Assembly (NCBI GenBank): GCA_902790175.1
Contig: CADAQZ010000008.1
Location: 1-64,000, forward strand
DNA: 64,000 nt
Source: an uncultured Eubacteriales bacterium
GTDB taxonomy: Bacteria > Bacillota > Clostridia > Christensenellales > Aristaeellaceae
Direction: 5' to 3'
A program made the position numbers and the translations under genes. The first letter of the stretch is position 1. The number at the start of each line of letters is the position of its first letter. The notes beneath the pieces were generated by a model. It had not been told where the DNA came from and did not search any database. It saw nothing but the letters and a program-made list of their open reading frames with translations. Shown in pieces: positions 25,245 to 33,545 of this stretch.

Positions 25245-26146
25245 ACCGGCTGAACGACTACGCCGAGCGCGTGAACCGCAAGCTTGCCCAGATCCCCGCG
25301 ATTGTCCCCGAGAACCGCTATGAGATCGGCGAGATGCCGTGGCTTTTGAGCCGTTCCATGCGCTACAGCCTGGAGGCGGGCGGAAAGCGCCTGCGTCCCA
25401 GCATGCTGCTGGCGGCGGTGGAGATGCTCGGTGGCGATATGGACGCGGCGCTCGACATCGCCTGCGCCGTGGAGATGATCCACACCTATTCGCTGATCCA
25501 CGACGACCTGCCCGGCATGGACGACGACACGATGCGCCGGGGACGCCCCACAAACCACGTCGTGTTCGGCGTCGGCCAGGCGATCCTCGCGGGCGACGGG
25601 CTTTTGAACGCCGCGTTTGAGACGATGCTCGCCTGCGCGTGCGCGCACCCCGACCGGGCGCTCGATTACCTGCTGGCCATCCGCGAGATCGCCACGGGCG
25701 CGGGCGTGACGGGCATGATCGGCGGCCAGGTGATGGACCTGTACTGCGAAAAGGCAAAGCTGGCGGACACGTCCGCGCTCGAGTACATCCAATACGGAAA
25801 GACTGCCTGCATGTTCATCTACCCGCTGCGCGCGGCGGCGCGACTTTGCGGCGCGGGGGAGGATGACCTCGAAGCCCTGACGGCCTACGGGCGCGCGTTC
25901 GGCCTGCTGTTCCAGGCCACGGACGACCTGTTGGACGTGACCGGCACCGCCGCCGACATGGGCAAGACGCTCGGCAAGGACGCCGAGAGCGGCAAGCTGA
26001 CGTGCGTGTCCGCCTACGGACTGGAGGGCACGAAGCAGCTGGTGGAGCGCCTGCACCGCGAGGCCGTCTCGGCCATTGCGCCCTACGGCGAGCACGGCGC
26101 GTTCTTCCGCGAACTGGTCGACGCGATGGTCGACCGCACTAAATAA
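25241..26146 (+). CDS. ispA: Polyprenyl (farnesyl/geranylgeranyl) diphosphate synthase
   Basis: 301 residues. The first aspartate-rich motif is HDDLPGMDDDTMRRGRPTNH (about 87-106) and the second DDLLDVTG (about 227). The GGKRLRP motif for substrate binding lies at about 46-52. It condenses isopentenyl diphosphate with allylic diphosphates, giving C15 or C20 precursors for undecaprenol and quinones. Chain length cannot be set with certainty. It lies next to dxs, the entry enzyme of the same pathway. Confidence 0.93.
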   Translation: MNRLNDYAERVNRKLAQIPAIVPENRYEIGEMPWLLSRSMRYSLEAGGKRLRPSMLLAAVEMLGGDMDAALDIACAVEMIHTYSLIHDDLPGMDDDTMRRGRPTNHVVFGVGQAILAGDGLLNAAFETMLACACAHPDRALDYLLAIREIATGAGVTGMIGGQVMDLYCEKAKLADTSALEYIQYGKTACMFIYPLRAAARLCGAGEDDLEALTAYGRAFGLLFQATDDLLDVTGTAADMGKTLGKDAESGKLTCVSAYGLEGTKQLVERLHREAVSAIAPYGEHGAFFRELVDAMVDRTK

Positions 26147-26167
26147 GCACCGGAGAAGTAACGACAG

Positions 26168-28048
26168 ATGCTGATCGAGCAGATACATGAGCCGGCGGAC
26201 CTGAAAAAGCTGAACATGCGCCAGTTGAAGCAGCTGGCCCAGGAGCTGCGGGACGAGATCGTCAAGGTGGTCTCCAACCGCGGCGGGCACCTCGCCTCGA
26301 ACCTGGGCGCTGTGGAGCTCACCATCGCGCTGCACTATGTCCTCGATCTGCCCGAGGACAAGCTGGTGATGGACGTGGGCCACCAGTCCTACGCCCACAA
26401 GCTGCTCACGGGCCGCCAGGAGCTTTTCAAGCGGCTGCGCCAGAAGGGCGGGGCCAGCGGCTTTCCCCAGATGGACGAGAGCGAATATGACGCCTTCACG
26501 GCGGGGCACGCCTCCACGGCGATCTCCGCCGCGCTGGGCATGGCCCGAACGCGCGACATCATGCGCGGCGACTACTGCGTCGCGGCGCTCGTGGGCGACG
26601 GCGCGCTGACCGGCGGCATGTGCTACGAGGCGCTCAACGACGCCGGGCAGAACGGCACGCGGATGATCGTCGTTCTCAACGACAACGACATGTCCATCGC
26701 CCGAAACGTCGGCGCGATGAGCCGCCATCTGACGCGCCTGCGCCAGAGCAAGAGCTACATTGCCATGAAGCACGGCGTGCGCGACCGCCTGGAGAAGATG
26801 CCGCGCTTCGGCGAGCCCATCTACCGCTTCCTGGTCCGCTGCCGCAACCGCGTGCGCTCGCTGTTCATCAGCGACCGGTTCTTCGATGCGCTGGGCTTCA
26901 AGTACATCGGACCCGTGGACGGGCACGACATCAAGCAGCTGATCCGCGTGCTGCGCCGCGCGAAGAACGACGATAAGCCGCTGCTGATCCACGTGGTGAC
27001 GCAAAAGGGCCGCGGCTACACGCCCGCGGAGGACCATCCCGTCGACTTCCACGGCGTCGCGCCGTTCTACATCGACTCGGGCGAGTGCAAGGGCGAGGAG
27101 GGCGTCTCCTCCGGCGGCGTGGTCGCGCGCCAGCTGATCGAGATGGCCGAGAGCGACATCCGCATCTGCGCCATCACCGCCGCGATGCCGAACGGCACCG
27201 GCATGGTCGCGTTCCAGGAGGCCTGGCCCGAGCGCTTTTTCGACGTGGGCATCGCCGAGGAACACGCCGTCACGATGGCGGCGGGCATGGCGTTTCAGGG
27301 CATGAAGCCCTATGTGGCCATCTACTCCACGTTCCTGCAGCGCGCCTACGACCAGATCCTGATGGACGTCTGCCGCAACGCGCTGCCCGTGACGTTTTTG
27401 ATCGACCGCGCGGGGCTCGTCGGCCCCGACGGCGCGACCCACCAGGGCGTATTCGACCTCAGCTACCTGCGCAGCATCCCGGAGCTGATCGTCGCCGCGC
27501 CCAGGGACATCCGCGACCTCAAGAAGCTGGTGCGGCTGAGCCAGGACGTGAATAGGCCCATGGCCATCCGCTATCCCCGCGAGTGCGAGGACCTGGGCCC
27601 CGGCATCCAGAGCCAGCGCGACTTCGATATCGGCGAGTGGGAGCTGATCAGCTCCGGAAGCGATGTGATGATCTTCGCCGTGGGCCGGATGGTGCAGCTG
27701 TCGATGCAGGCCAGCATCGAATTGATGGGGAAGGGCATCTCCGCCGGCGTGGTGGACGCCCGCTTCGTCGCGCCGATGGACAAAAACCTGTTGATCGAGC
27801 AGGCGAGCCGCGCCAGGCTCGTCGTCACGGCGGAGGACAACGTGCTCTCCGGCGGGTTCGGCGAGGGCGTGCTGGATGTCCTGGCGCAGGCGGACATCCA
27901 TACGCCCGTTATGACGCTCGGTGTGCCGGAGCGCTTCATCGAGCACGCCACGATCACCCAGCAGCTGGAGGCCTGCGGCCTGACCAGTTTAGGTATTTCC
28001 CGCCAGATCGAGAAGCGGCTCAATATGCTGCGGGGGAACATCCGATGA
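26168..28048 (+). CDS. dxs: 1-deoxy-D-xylulose-5-phosphate synthase
   Basis: 626 residues, normal family length. Thiamine diphosphate binding is shown by VGDGALTGGMCYEALNDAG (about 143-161) and GHQSYAHKLLTGR (about 75-87). The pyrimidine-domain part carries VGIAEEHAVTMAAGMA, and the substrate region DRAGLVGPDGATHQGVFDLS. It condenses pyruvate with glyceraldehyde 3-phosphate, the first step of the methylerythritol phosphate pathway, and supplies thiamine and pyridoxal precursors in many bacteria. It overlaps tlyA by four bases. Confidence 0.96.
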   Translation: MLIEQIHEPADLKKLNMRQLKQLAQELRDEIVKVVSNRGGHLASNLGAVELTIALHYVLDLPEDKLVMDVGHQSYAHKLLTGRQELFKRLRQKGGASGFPQMDESEYDAFTAGHASTAISAALGMARTRDIMRGDYCVAALVGDGALTGGMCYEALNDAGQNGTRMIVVLNDNDMSIARNVGAMSRHLTRLRQSKSYIAMKHGVRDRLEKMPRFGEPIYRFLVRCRNRVRSLFISDRFFDALGFKYIGPVDGHDIKQLIRVLRRAKNDDKPLLIHVVTQKGRGYTPAEDHPVDFHGVAPFYIDSGECKGEEGVSSGGVVARQLIEMAESDIRICAITAAMPNGTGMVAFQEAWPERFFDVGIAEEHAVTMAAGMAFQGMKPYVAIYSTFLQRAYDQILMDVCRNALPVTFLIDRAGLVGPDGATHQGVFDLSYLRSIPELIVAAPRDIRDLKKLVRLSQDVNRPMAIRYPRECEDLGPGIQSQRDFDIGEWELISSGSDVMIFAVGRMVQLSMQASIELMGKGISAGVVDARFVAPMDKNLLIEQASRARLVVTAEDNVLSGGFGEGVLDVLAQADIHTPVMTLGVPERFIEHATITQQLEACGLTSLGISRQIEKRLNMLRGNIR

Positions 28049-28875
28049 AGAAGCGCCGCGCCGACGAGGCGCTGTTCGAAGAGTTGAACCTCGAATCGAT
28101 CCAGCTGGCTCGCGCGCTGATCATGGAGGGCCGCGTGATGGCGGGGGACCGAAAGATCCTCCAGGCCAGCGAGCTGGTCAAGGAGGGCGAGGCGCTGCGG
28201 GTGAAGGGGGAGTTGAACGCCTGGGTCAGCCGGGGCGCGCACAAGCTCAAAAAGGCGCTGGACGTGTTTGACATCGATTTGACCAATAAAGTCTGCGTGG
28301 ACGTCGGCGCGTCCACCGGCGGCTTCACGGACGTGATGCTCCGCGCGGGCGCACGGCGCGTCTACTCGGTGGACGTGGGCTACAACCTTTTGGACTGGCG
28401 GCTGAGGAGCGATAGCCGGGTCGTGTGCATGGAGCGCACGAACGCCCGCTTCCTAAAGTCGGAGGACTTTGACCCGAGACCCTCGTTTGGCGCGACGGAC
28501 GTTTCGTTCATATCGCTGAAGGCGGTGCTGCCCGCGGCGCTGAACGTATTGGAGGGCGAGAACGCCCGCTTTGTGGCCCTCGTGAAGCCTCAATTCGAGG
28601 CAGAAAAGGACGAGGTGGGTGAGAAGGGCGTGGTGCGCGAAAGGGCCGTGCACGAGAAGGTGCTGCGTGACATCACCGGCTTTATCCCGAGCATCGGCTG
28701 GCGCGTCAACGGCCTCGATTATTCACCGATCCGCGGTCCGGAAGGTAACATAGAATTTCTTTTGGACCTCGTTCGATGTCAAAATCGAACAATAAAACCG
28801 GGCGAAACTTCAATAGGTATTACAATTCGCCACACTTATGACAATTTTTTTAAATCCTTGAAAGAGGGCTTGTAA
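28045..28875 (+). CDS. tlyA: TlyA-family rRNA 2'-O-methyltransferase
   Basis: 276 residues; the start overlaps the dxs stop (ATGA). An S4-like RNA-binding domain occupies about 1-60 (RRADEALFEELNLESIQLAR, LRVKGELNAWVSRGAHKL), followed by a Rossmann methyltransferase with VDVGASTGGFTDVMLRAGA (about 88-106) and VALVKPQFEAEKDEVGEKG. TlyA methylates ribose of 16S and in some species 23S rRNA; the B. subtilis homologue in the same position is yqxC. Target sites in this organism are unknown. Confidence 0.92.
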   Translation: MKKRRADEALFEELNLESIQLARALIMEGRVMAGDRKILQASELVKEGEALRVKGELNAWVSRGAHKLKKALDVFDIDLTNKVCVDVGASTGGFTDVMLRAGARRVYSVDVGYNLLDWRLRSDSRVVCMERTNARFLKSEDFDPRPSFGATDVSFISLKAVLPAALNVLEGENARFVALVKPQFEAEKDEVGEKGVVRERAVHEKVLRDITGFIPSIGWRVNGLDYSPIRGPEGNIEFLLDLVRCQNRTIKPGETSIGITIRHTYDNFFKSLKEGL

Positions 28876-28889
28876 CGCGGGCCCTCTTT
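28861..28889 (+). terminator. Hairpin spanning the tlyA stop codon
   Basis: AAAGAGGGC (28861-28869, inside the last tlyA codons) pairs with GCCCTCTTT (28881-28889). The following sequence, GGTATATTG, has no strong T run, so it is at best a weak terminator between tlyA and nadK. Confidence 0.4.
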
Positions 28890-28921
28890 GGTATATTGTA
28901 TATATATGAGGAGTGGTTGCG

Positions 28922-29776
28922 GTGTCCGTGCGCTGCGTTGGAATCCATTGGAACCCGTCCAAGTCCACGGGACTGGACGTCGCCAGACGCTTGATCGACC
29001 TTCTGGATCGAAGGGGCGTCGAGGTGTGCCTGAATTCCAGCCTGCATGAAGCGCTGAACGCCCCCGGCACGTTGGTGGAGCGCTTTGAGCTCTGCCAATT
29101 GCTCATCGTGTTGGGCGGCGACGGCACGATCCTGTCCGGCCTCGATCGGGCGATCCCCTACGATATTCCGATCCTGGGAATCAACCTGGGCCGCTTGGGC
29201 TTCCTGTCCGAGATCGAGACGGAGGAGCTGGACGAGCGCTTCATCGACCGGCTGCTGGCAGGCGATTACAGCATCGACGCTCGCACGACCATGATGATCG
29301 AGGGACAGGACCCGTACCGAGTGTTCGCCCTCAACGACATCGTCATCACCCGCGCGACCCCCTCAGTCAGGATTCTATCTCTTGAATACGAGGCAAACGG
29401 CACCCTGGTGGATTGCATATCCGGCGATGGGCTGATCGTCGCCACCGCGACGGGCTCTACCGCCTATTCCCTGTCCGCGGGCGGCCCTGTGGTGCTGCCG
29501 GGGCTGGACTGCTTTGTGCTCACGCCCGTCTGCCCGCACACGCTGAACGCCCGGCCCGTGGTGGTGTCCGCCGACGAGCGCATCACCATCCGCACCCGGG
29601 ACGAACAGCAGGGCGATGCCCGCGCGGTGTTGGACGGCAGGCGCATACTGCACATGGACAGGCAAATGCCTGAAATCACCATATGCCGATCCCCGAGGCC
29701 GGCCCGTTTCGTGCGCTTTCATGAGAAGAATTACTTTGGACTGCTTCGCAGCAAACTGTCCGAGTGGACTCACTGA
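28922..29776 (+). CDS. nadK: NAD kinase
   Basis: 284 residues from GTG 28922, chosen because GAGGAG (28908-28913) is well spaced from it. The NAD kinase signature [11 protein letters not shown] is at about 65-75, then [14 protein letters not shown] and the NE/D-type region [17 protein letters not shown], with [20 protein letters not shown] as the conserved second half. It phosphorylates NAD to NADP. It sits between tlyA and argR, as in many Clostridia. Confidence 0.94.
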   Translation: MSVRCVGIHWNPSKSTGLDVARRLIDLLDRRGVEVCLNSSLHEALNAPGTLVERFELCQLLIVLGGDGTILSGLDRAIPYDIPILGINLGRLGFLSEIETEELDERFIDRLLAGDYSIDARTTMMIEGQDPYRVFALNDIVITRATPSVRILSLEYEANGTLVDCISGDGLIVATATGSTAYSLSAGGPVVLPGLDCFVLTPVCPHTLNARPVVVSADERITIRTRDEQQGDARAVLDGRRILHMDRQMPEITICRSPRPARFVRFHEKNYFGLLRSKLSEWTH

Positions 29777-29847
29777 AAAATCCCCGGAGGGCTGGCCGGC
29801 CCTCGCTTGAATCCCATAATCTTGACGGCTGGGAGGCTTCACAGGTA

Positions 29848-30300
29848 ATGAAGAGCGCGCGCCATAATCTGATATTGGAGATCATCGAGAGCAAGGATAT
29901 CGAGACCCAGGAGGAGCTGGCAGAGGAACTCAAGAACCGCGGCGTGCGGGTGACCCAGGCCACCGTGTCGCGCGACATCAAGGAACTGAGGCTGTTGAAG
30001 GTACTGTCCGAGCACGGCGGCTACAAGTACGCCACCGTGGAGCGCGCGGAGAAGGGCATGAACGATCGCTTTGCGCGCATCCTAGCCGAATCCATCGTAA
30101 ACATCGAGTCGGTGAACAACCTGATCGTGGTCAACACGCTCACCGCCAGCGCCAACGCTGCGGGCGAGGCCATCGACTCCATGAAGTGGAGCGAGGTCAT
30201 GGGCACGATCGCCGGCGACAACACCCTGCTGATCATCACGCGCTCCAGCGAGGCCGCGGAGATCCTGATGGGAAAGTTCAATACGATGCTAAACGATTGA
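29848..30300 (+). CDS. argR: Arginine repressor ArgR/AhrC
   Basis: 150 residues from ATG 29848. The winged helix is at about 5-70 (IETQEELAEELKNRGVRVTQ, ATVSRDIKELRLLKV). The carboxy-terminal oligomerisation and arginine-binding domain includes NNLIVVNTLTASANAAGEAI and MGTIAGDNTLLIITRS, where the GDNT motif contacts arginine. It represses arginine biosynthesis and can activate catabolism. No arginine genes are in the window; the position before recN is conserved across Firmicutes. Confidence 0.94.
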   Translation: MKSARHNLILEIIESKDIETQEELAEELKNRGVRVTQATVSRDIKELRLLKVLSEHGGYKYATVERAEKGMNDRFARILAESIVNIESVNNLIVVNTLTASANAAGEAIDSMKWSEVMGTIAGDNTLLIITRSSEAAEILMGKFNTMLND

Positions 30301-30312
30301 TCGGAGCAAGAC

Positions 30313-32010
30313 ATGCTGCTGGAACTGACAATTAAAAACATCGCCCTCATTGAATCGCTGCGCGTCGAATTCGCGCGGGGGTTCAATGTGCTTACGGGCG
30401 AGACCGGCGCAGGCAAGTCCATCGTGGTGGACAGCATCAACCTCGCGCTGGGCGGTCGCGCCGACCGCGACCTGATCCGCACCGGCGCGGACAGGGCGTC
30501 CGTACAGGCGCTTTTTGACGTATCCGGAAACGAAAAGGCGCTCGCCTTCCTGAAGGAACAGGACATCGACGCGGAGGACGGCGTCATAGCGATTCGCCGC
30601 GAGCTGAGCCGCGAGGGCCGCAACGTCTGCCGCGTGCAGGACGTGGTGGTGCCGCTGGCGTCGCTGAAGCAATTGACCACCCAGCTGATGGACATCCACG
30701 GCCAGCACGAGCACCAGGCGCTGATGAACCCGGCGCGCCACATGGACTTTCTCGACGCCTACGGCGGCGAAGCGCACGCGAATGCGCGGGCGGATGTCGC
30801 TAAGCTGCACGCCGAGCGCGGCAGGATCGCATCGCAGCTGAAGCGGCTGATGAGCGACGTGTCTGAGCGGGAGCGCCTTTTCGACATGCTCTCGTTCCAG
30901 TCGCAGGAGATCGCCGCCGCGAAGCTGAAGCCGGGCGAGGAGGACAAGCTGAAGAAGAAGCTGTCGGTGCTGGAGAACGCCGAGAAGATCCGCCAGGGCG
31001 TCGAGACCGCCTATACGCTGGTGTACCAGGGCGACGGGCGCGCCCCCAGCGCGCAGGAGGGCCTGTTGCGCTCGGCGGAGGCGATGGACCGCATCGCGCC
31101 GCTGGACGAGCGCTACGGCGCGCTGGCCGGGCGGCTTCGGGAGCTCTACTACGGCGCGCAGGACGTGGGTTACGAGCTGCAGGCGCTGATGGACGACCTC
31201 GACTTCGAGCCGGAGATGCTCGAAAAGATCGCGGGGCGCCTCGACCTGATCGGCCGCCTGGAGCGCAAGTACGGGCCGACGCTGGAGGAAGTGATCGCCT
31301 TCGGCAAGAATGCCGAGAGCCGCCTGGAGGAACTGAAGCGGGGCGACGAGAGCGTCGCGGAGCTGAAAAAGCGCTACAAGGAGGCCGACGCGAAGCTGCG
31401 CGAGGCCTGCGCGGCGCTGACGGAATTGCGCAAAGCGTCGGCGCAGAAGCTGGCGGGCGAGATCTGCGATCAGTTGAAGGACCTGGGCATGGGCAAGACG
31501 CGCTTCGAGGTGCGCGTGGAGCCGGAGCCCAAGCCCACCGCCACCGGCATGGACCGCGTGGAGTTCATGATCTCTCCCAACCCCGGCGAGCCGATGAAAC
31601 CGCTGGCGAACATCGCCTCCGGCGGCGAGATCTCCCGCGTGATGCTGGCGCTGAAGGCCATCTCCGTGGATGCGGAGGGCGTGGACGCGATGGTGTTCGA
31701 CGAGATCGACACCGGCGTCTCGGGCCGGATGGCTCAGGTGGTGGGTGAGAAGATGTGCCTGATCGCGCGCAATCGCCAGGTGCTGTCCATCACGCACCTG
31801 CCGCAGATCGCCGCGCTGGGCGACGCGCACTTCCTGGTGGAGAAGGTTGCGGGGGAGGACCGCACCGACACCCACGTGCGCCTGTTGGACGACGACGGGC
31901 GCGCGCACGAGATCGCGCGGCTCGTCGGCGGCGCGTCGGAGACCGCGAGCAGCCTCAGCCACGCGAAGAACATGCTCAAAGAGGCCGAGGAGAGGAAGAA
32001 GGAAATATAA
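30313..32010 (+). CDS. recN: DNA repair protein RecN
   Basis: 565 residues, an SMC-like ATPase for double-strand-break repair. Walker A is LTGETGAGKSIVVDSI (about 26-41). Coiled-coil arms run from about 150 to 360. The ABC signature is ANIASGGEISRVMLALK (about 433-449), and Walker B with the D-loop is MVFDEIDTGVSGRMAQVV. In B. subtilis recN is followed by spoIVB and spo0A. Here the next 20 bases hold a palindrome and then udk on the other strand. Confidence 0.95.
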   Translation: MLLELTIKNIALIESLRVEFARGFNVLTGETGAGKSIVVDSINLALGGRADRDLIRTGADRASVQALFDVSGNEKALAFLKEQDIDAEDGVIAIRRELSREGRNVCRVQDVVVPLASLKQLTTQLMDIHGQHEHQALMNPARHMDFLDAYGGEAHANARADVAKLHAERGRIASQLKRLMSDVSERERLFDMLSFQSQEIAAAKLKPGEEDKLKKKLSVLENAEKIRQGVETAYTLVYQGDGRAPSAQEGLLRSAEAMDRIAPLDERYGALAGRLRELYYGAQDVGYELQALMDDLDFEPEMLEKIAGRLDLIGRLERKYGPTLEEVIAFGKNAESRLEELKRGDESVAELKKRYKEADAKLREACAALTELRKASAQKLAGEICDQLKDLGMGKTRFEVRVEPEPKPTATGMDRVEFMISPNPGEPMKPLANIASGGEISRVMLALKAISVDAEGVDAMVFDEIDTGVSGRMAQVVGEKMCLIARNRQVLSITHLPQIAALGDAHFLVEKVAGEDRTDTHVRLLDDDGRAHEIARLVGGASETASSLSHAKNMLKEAEERKKEI

Positions 32011-32013
32011 AAA

Positions 32014-32044
32014 GTGTAGGGGCGGCGATGCGCCGCCCCTACAC
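32014..32044. repeat. Perfect 31-base palindromic repeat between convergent recN and udk
   Basis: 14-bp stem GTGTAGGGGCGGCG / CGCCGCCCCTACAC with an ATG loop. It begins four bases after the recN stop. It belongs to the GTAGGGGC palindrome family seen also at 5313-5426, 51027-51055 and 55417-55442. The AAAAA before it may let it act as a terminator towards udk. Confidence 0.8.
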
Positions 32045-32063
32045 TATGCGATTGACTCGTCCT

Positions 32064-32687
32064 CTACTCCTTCGCCTCGATCATCCCGGAATTGATGTAG
32101 TGGGCCAGTATGTCCACGATGCGGGCGTTCTTGCCGCCGCGGGCGACGATCAGGTCGGCGTACTCCACATAGTTTCGGATGTGCTTTTCATACATCGGCT
32201 TGACGGTGTCCAGATACTGCCGGTACACGCTCTCGATCGTGCGGCCGCGGTCGCGCAGGTCGCGCTTTACGCGCCTGAGCAGGCAGACGTCCGGGTCCAC
32301 CTGGATGTATATCTTGAAGTCCAGCAGGTCGCGCACCTGTGGGTCGTAAAACACGTGGATGCCCTCCAGAAGCACCACGTCCGCAGGCTCGATCAGTATG
32401 CCGGGGTCGCAGCGCCGGTGCTGGGTGTAGTCGTACTCCTTGGCCGTGATGCTCTGACCGCTGCGAAGCCGCATCAGGTCCTCGCGAAGCACGTCGTGCT
32501 CGAAGATTTCCGGCTCGTCGTAGTTGATCAGGCAGCGCTCCTCATAGCTCATGTCGGGGTGATCCTTGTAGTAGGAATCCTGCTTGATGTAGACGCAGGG
32601 CTTCTCCAGCCTGGACGCCAGCGACTTCGCCAGCGTGGACTTGCCGCTGCCGCTGGCGCCGCAGATACCTATGATCAGCATATCCAT
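32064..32687 (-). CDS. udk: Uridine kinase
   Basis: 207 residues. The P-loop is GICGASGSGKSTLAKSLA (about 7-24); further family marks are INYDEPEIFEHDVL, ADVVLLEGIHVFYDPQV and RVKRDLRDRGRTIESVYRQY. It phosphorylates uridine and cytidine for pyrimidine salvage. It ends against recN and is 16 bases from the end of the spo0A-like gene upstream on the same strand, in the place where spoIVB would be expected. Confidence 0.94.
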   Translation of the reverse strand: MDMLIIGICGASGSGKSTLAKSLASRLEKPCVYIKQDSYYKDHPDMSYEERCLINYDEPEIFEHDVLREDLMRLRSGQSITAKEYDYTQHRRCDPGILIEPADVVLLEGIHVFYDPQVRDLLDFKIYIQVDPDVCLLRRVKRDLRDRGRTIESVYRQYLDTVKPMYEKHIRNYVEYADLIVARGGKNARIVDILAHYINSGMIEAKE

Positions 32688-32703
32688 CCCTCCAACCTGT
32701 GTT

Positions 32704-33413
32704 TCACCGTGAATAGTTTAACACAAACCGGGGGAGATTACAATATGACCGGCTTAATAATTCCGCGCTCTTCAGCGAGCCGCGCTCGTAGGCGATGTCA
32801 ATGGCGCTGCGCAGCGAGCGCTCCACCCGCGGAACGGTGGAGCCCATGCTCCGCGCCAGCTCCACGTAGAGCCCGCGCGACAGGTTGCGCAGCAGCAGCG
32901 CGTCCTCCCGCGCGCGGAGCACCGATTCGATCAGGTAGGCGCAGCCGTTCAGCTTTGGAGAGATGCCAAAGTCCGTCAGCAGCTCGCGAAGCCCGGCCGC
33001 GCGGCGTTCGCGCTCGCTGGTCTGCGCGTCGTCCACGGTCACGGGCGTCGGCGCGGCGGCGCAGTCTGAAAGCAGCGCGGGCAGGCTGTCGTAGTCTACG
33101 GGCTTGCACAGGAAGTAGGACGCGCCGTAGCGATAGGCCCAATCCATGCTGGCGCAGGAGTAGAAGCGCGTGCAGACGACCACCGCGGGCGGATGTCGAG
33201 CCTGCGCACCTGCCGAAGCAGCGCGATGCCGTCCATTTCGGGCAGCTGTACGTCCGTCAGCAATACGTCCGGACGAAGTCTGCGCACGTCCGAAAGCGCC
33301 CGCAGGCCGCTGCCGGAATCGCCGACGATCTCGCTGTCCCGGCATCCGGCGAAAGCCGCACGCACGCTGCGTATGAAGATGGGGTCGATGTCCGCGACGT
33401 ATACCCTCGCCAT
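32704..33413 (-). pseudogene. spo0A: Spo0A-like sporulation response regulator with a frameshift
   Basis: Start at ATG 33413. Frame one gives a receiver domain (VYVADIDPIF, phosphoacceptor Asp in PDVLLTDVQLPEMDG) up to RRLDIRP. Frame two then continues it (VVVCTRF with the conserved Thr, GASYFLCKPVD with the Lys), followed by the Spo0A DNA-binding domain: FGISPKLNGCAYLIESVL, LSRGLYVELARSMGSTVPRV, ERSLRSAIDIAYERGSLKSA. One extra base in GGG at 33187-33189 would restore a 236-residue protein. The second of the two acidic residues near the start (ADD in Spo0A) is Ile here. The position beyond recN supports the identity. As read, no DNA-binding protein is made. Confidence 0.85.
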
Positions 33414-33457
33414 GCGTATCACATCCCATACATATGTATCAACACCATTAGTTGTAT

Positions 33458-33484
33458 ATTATAACCAAAAGGACATAGAATCAA
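33458..33484 (-). promoter_or_regulatory. Candidate promoter of the spo0A-like gene
   Basis: Minus strand TATAAT (33463-33458) with TTGATT 15 bases upstream (33484-33479); CATTGA at 17 bases is an alternative -35. The spacing is short, so confidence is moderate. Confidence 0.5.
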
Positions 33485-33486
33485 TG

Positions 33487-33505
33487 CCTTTTGCTTGACA
33501 AAAGG
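33487..33505. promoter_or_regulatory. Inverted repeat with a Spo0A-box-like sequence
   Basis: CCTTTTG-CTTGA-CAAAAGG is a perfect seven-bp inverted repeat between the divergent spo0A-like and SRAP genes. On the minus strand TTTGTCAAG (33502-33494) matches the 0A-box pattern TTTGTCRAA at eight of nine positions. It overlaps the TTGACA -35 of the plus-strand promoter, where a bound regulator would block transcription. Function inferred. Confidence 0.4.
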
Positions 33506-33524
33506 AAAACAATAGTATTACCAT
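33495..33524 (+). promoter_or_regulatory. Candidate promoter of the SRAP gene
   Basis: TTGACA (33495-33500), 18-base spacer, TACCAT (33519-33524). The -35 is perfect and the -10 weak (four of six). Confidence 0.45.
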
Positions 33525-33545
33525 TGTGTTGAGGGGGTGAAAGAC

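Noticed and set aside
25124..27946. A 940-codon minus-strand frame opposite xseB, ispA and dxs
   Set aside because: Shadow of three well-identified genes; composition (His, Val, Arg, Gln) is that of complementary-strand reading.
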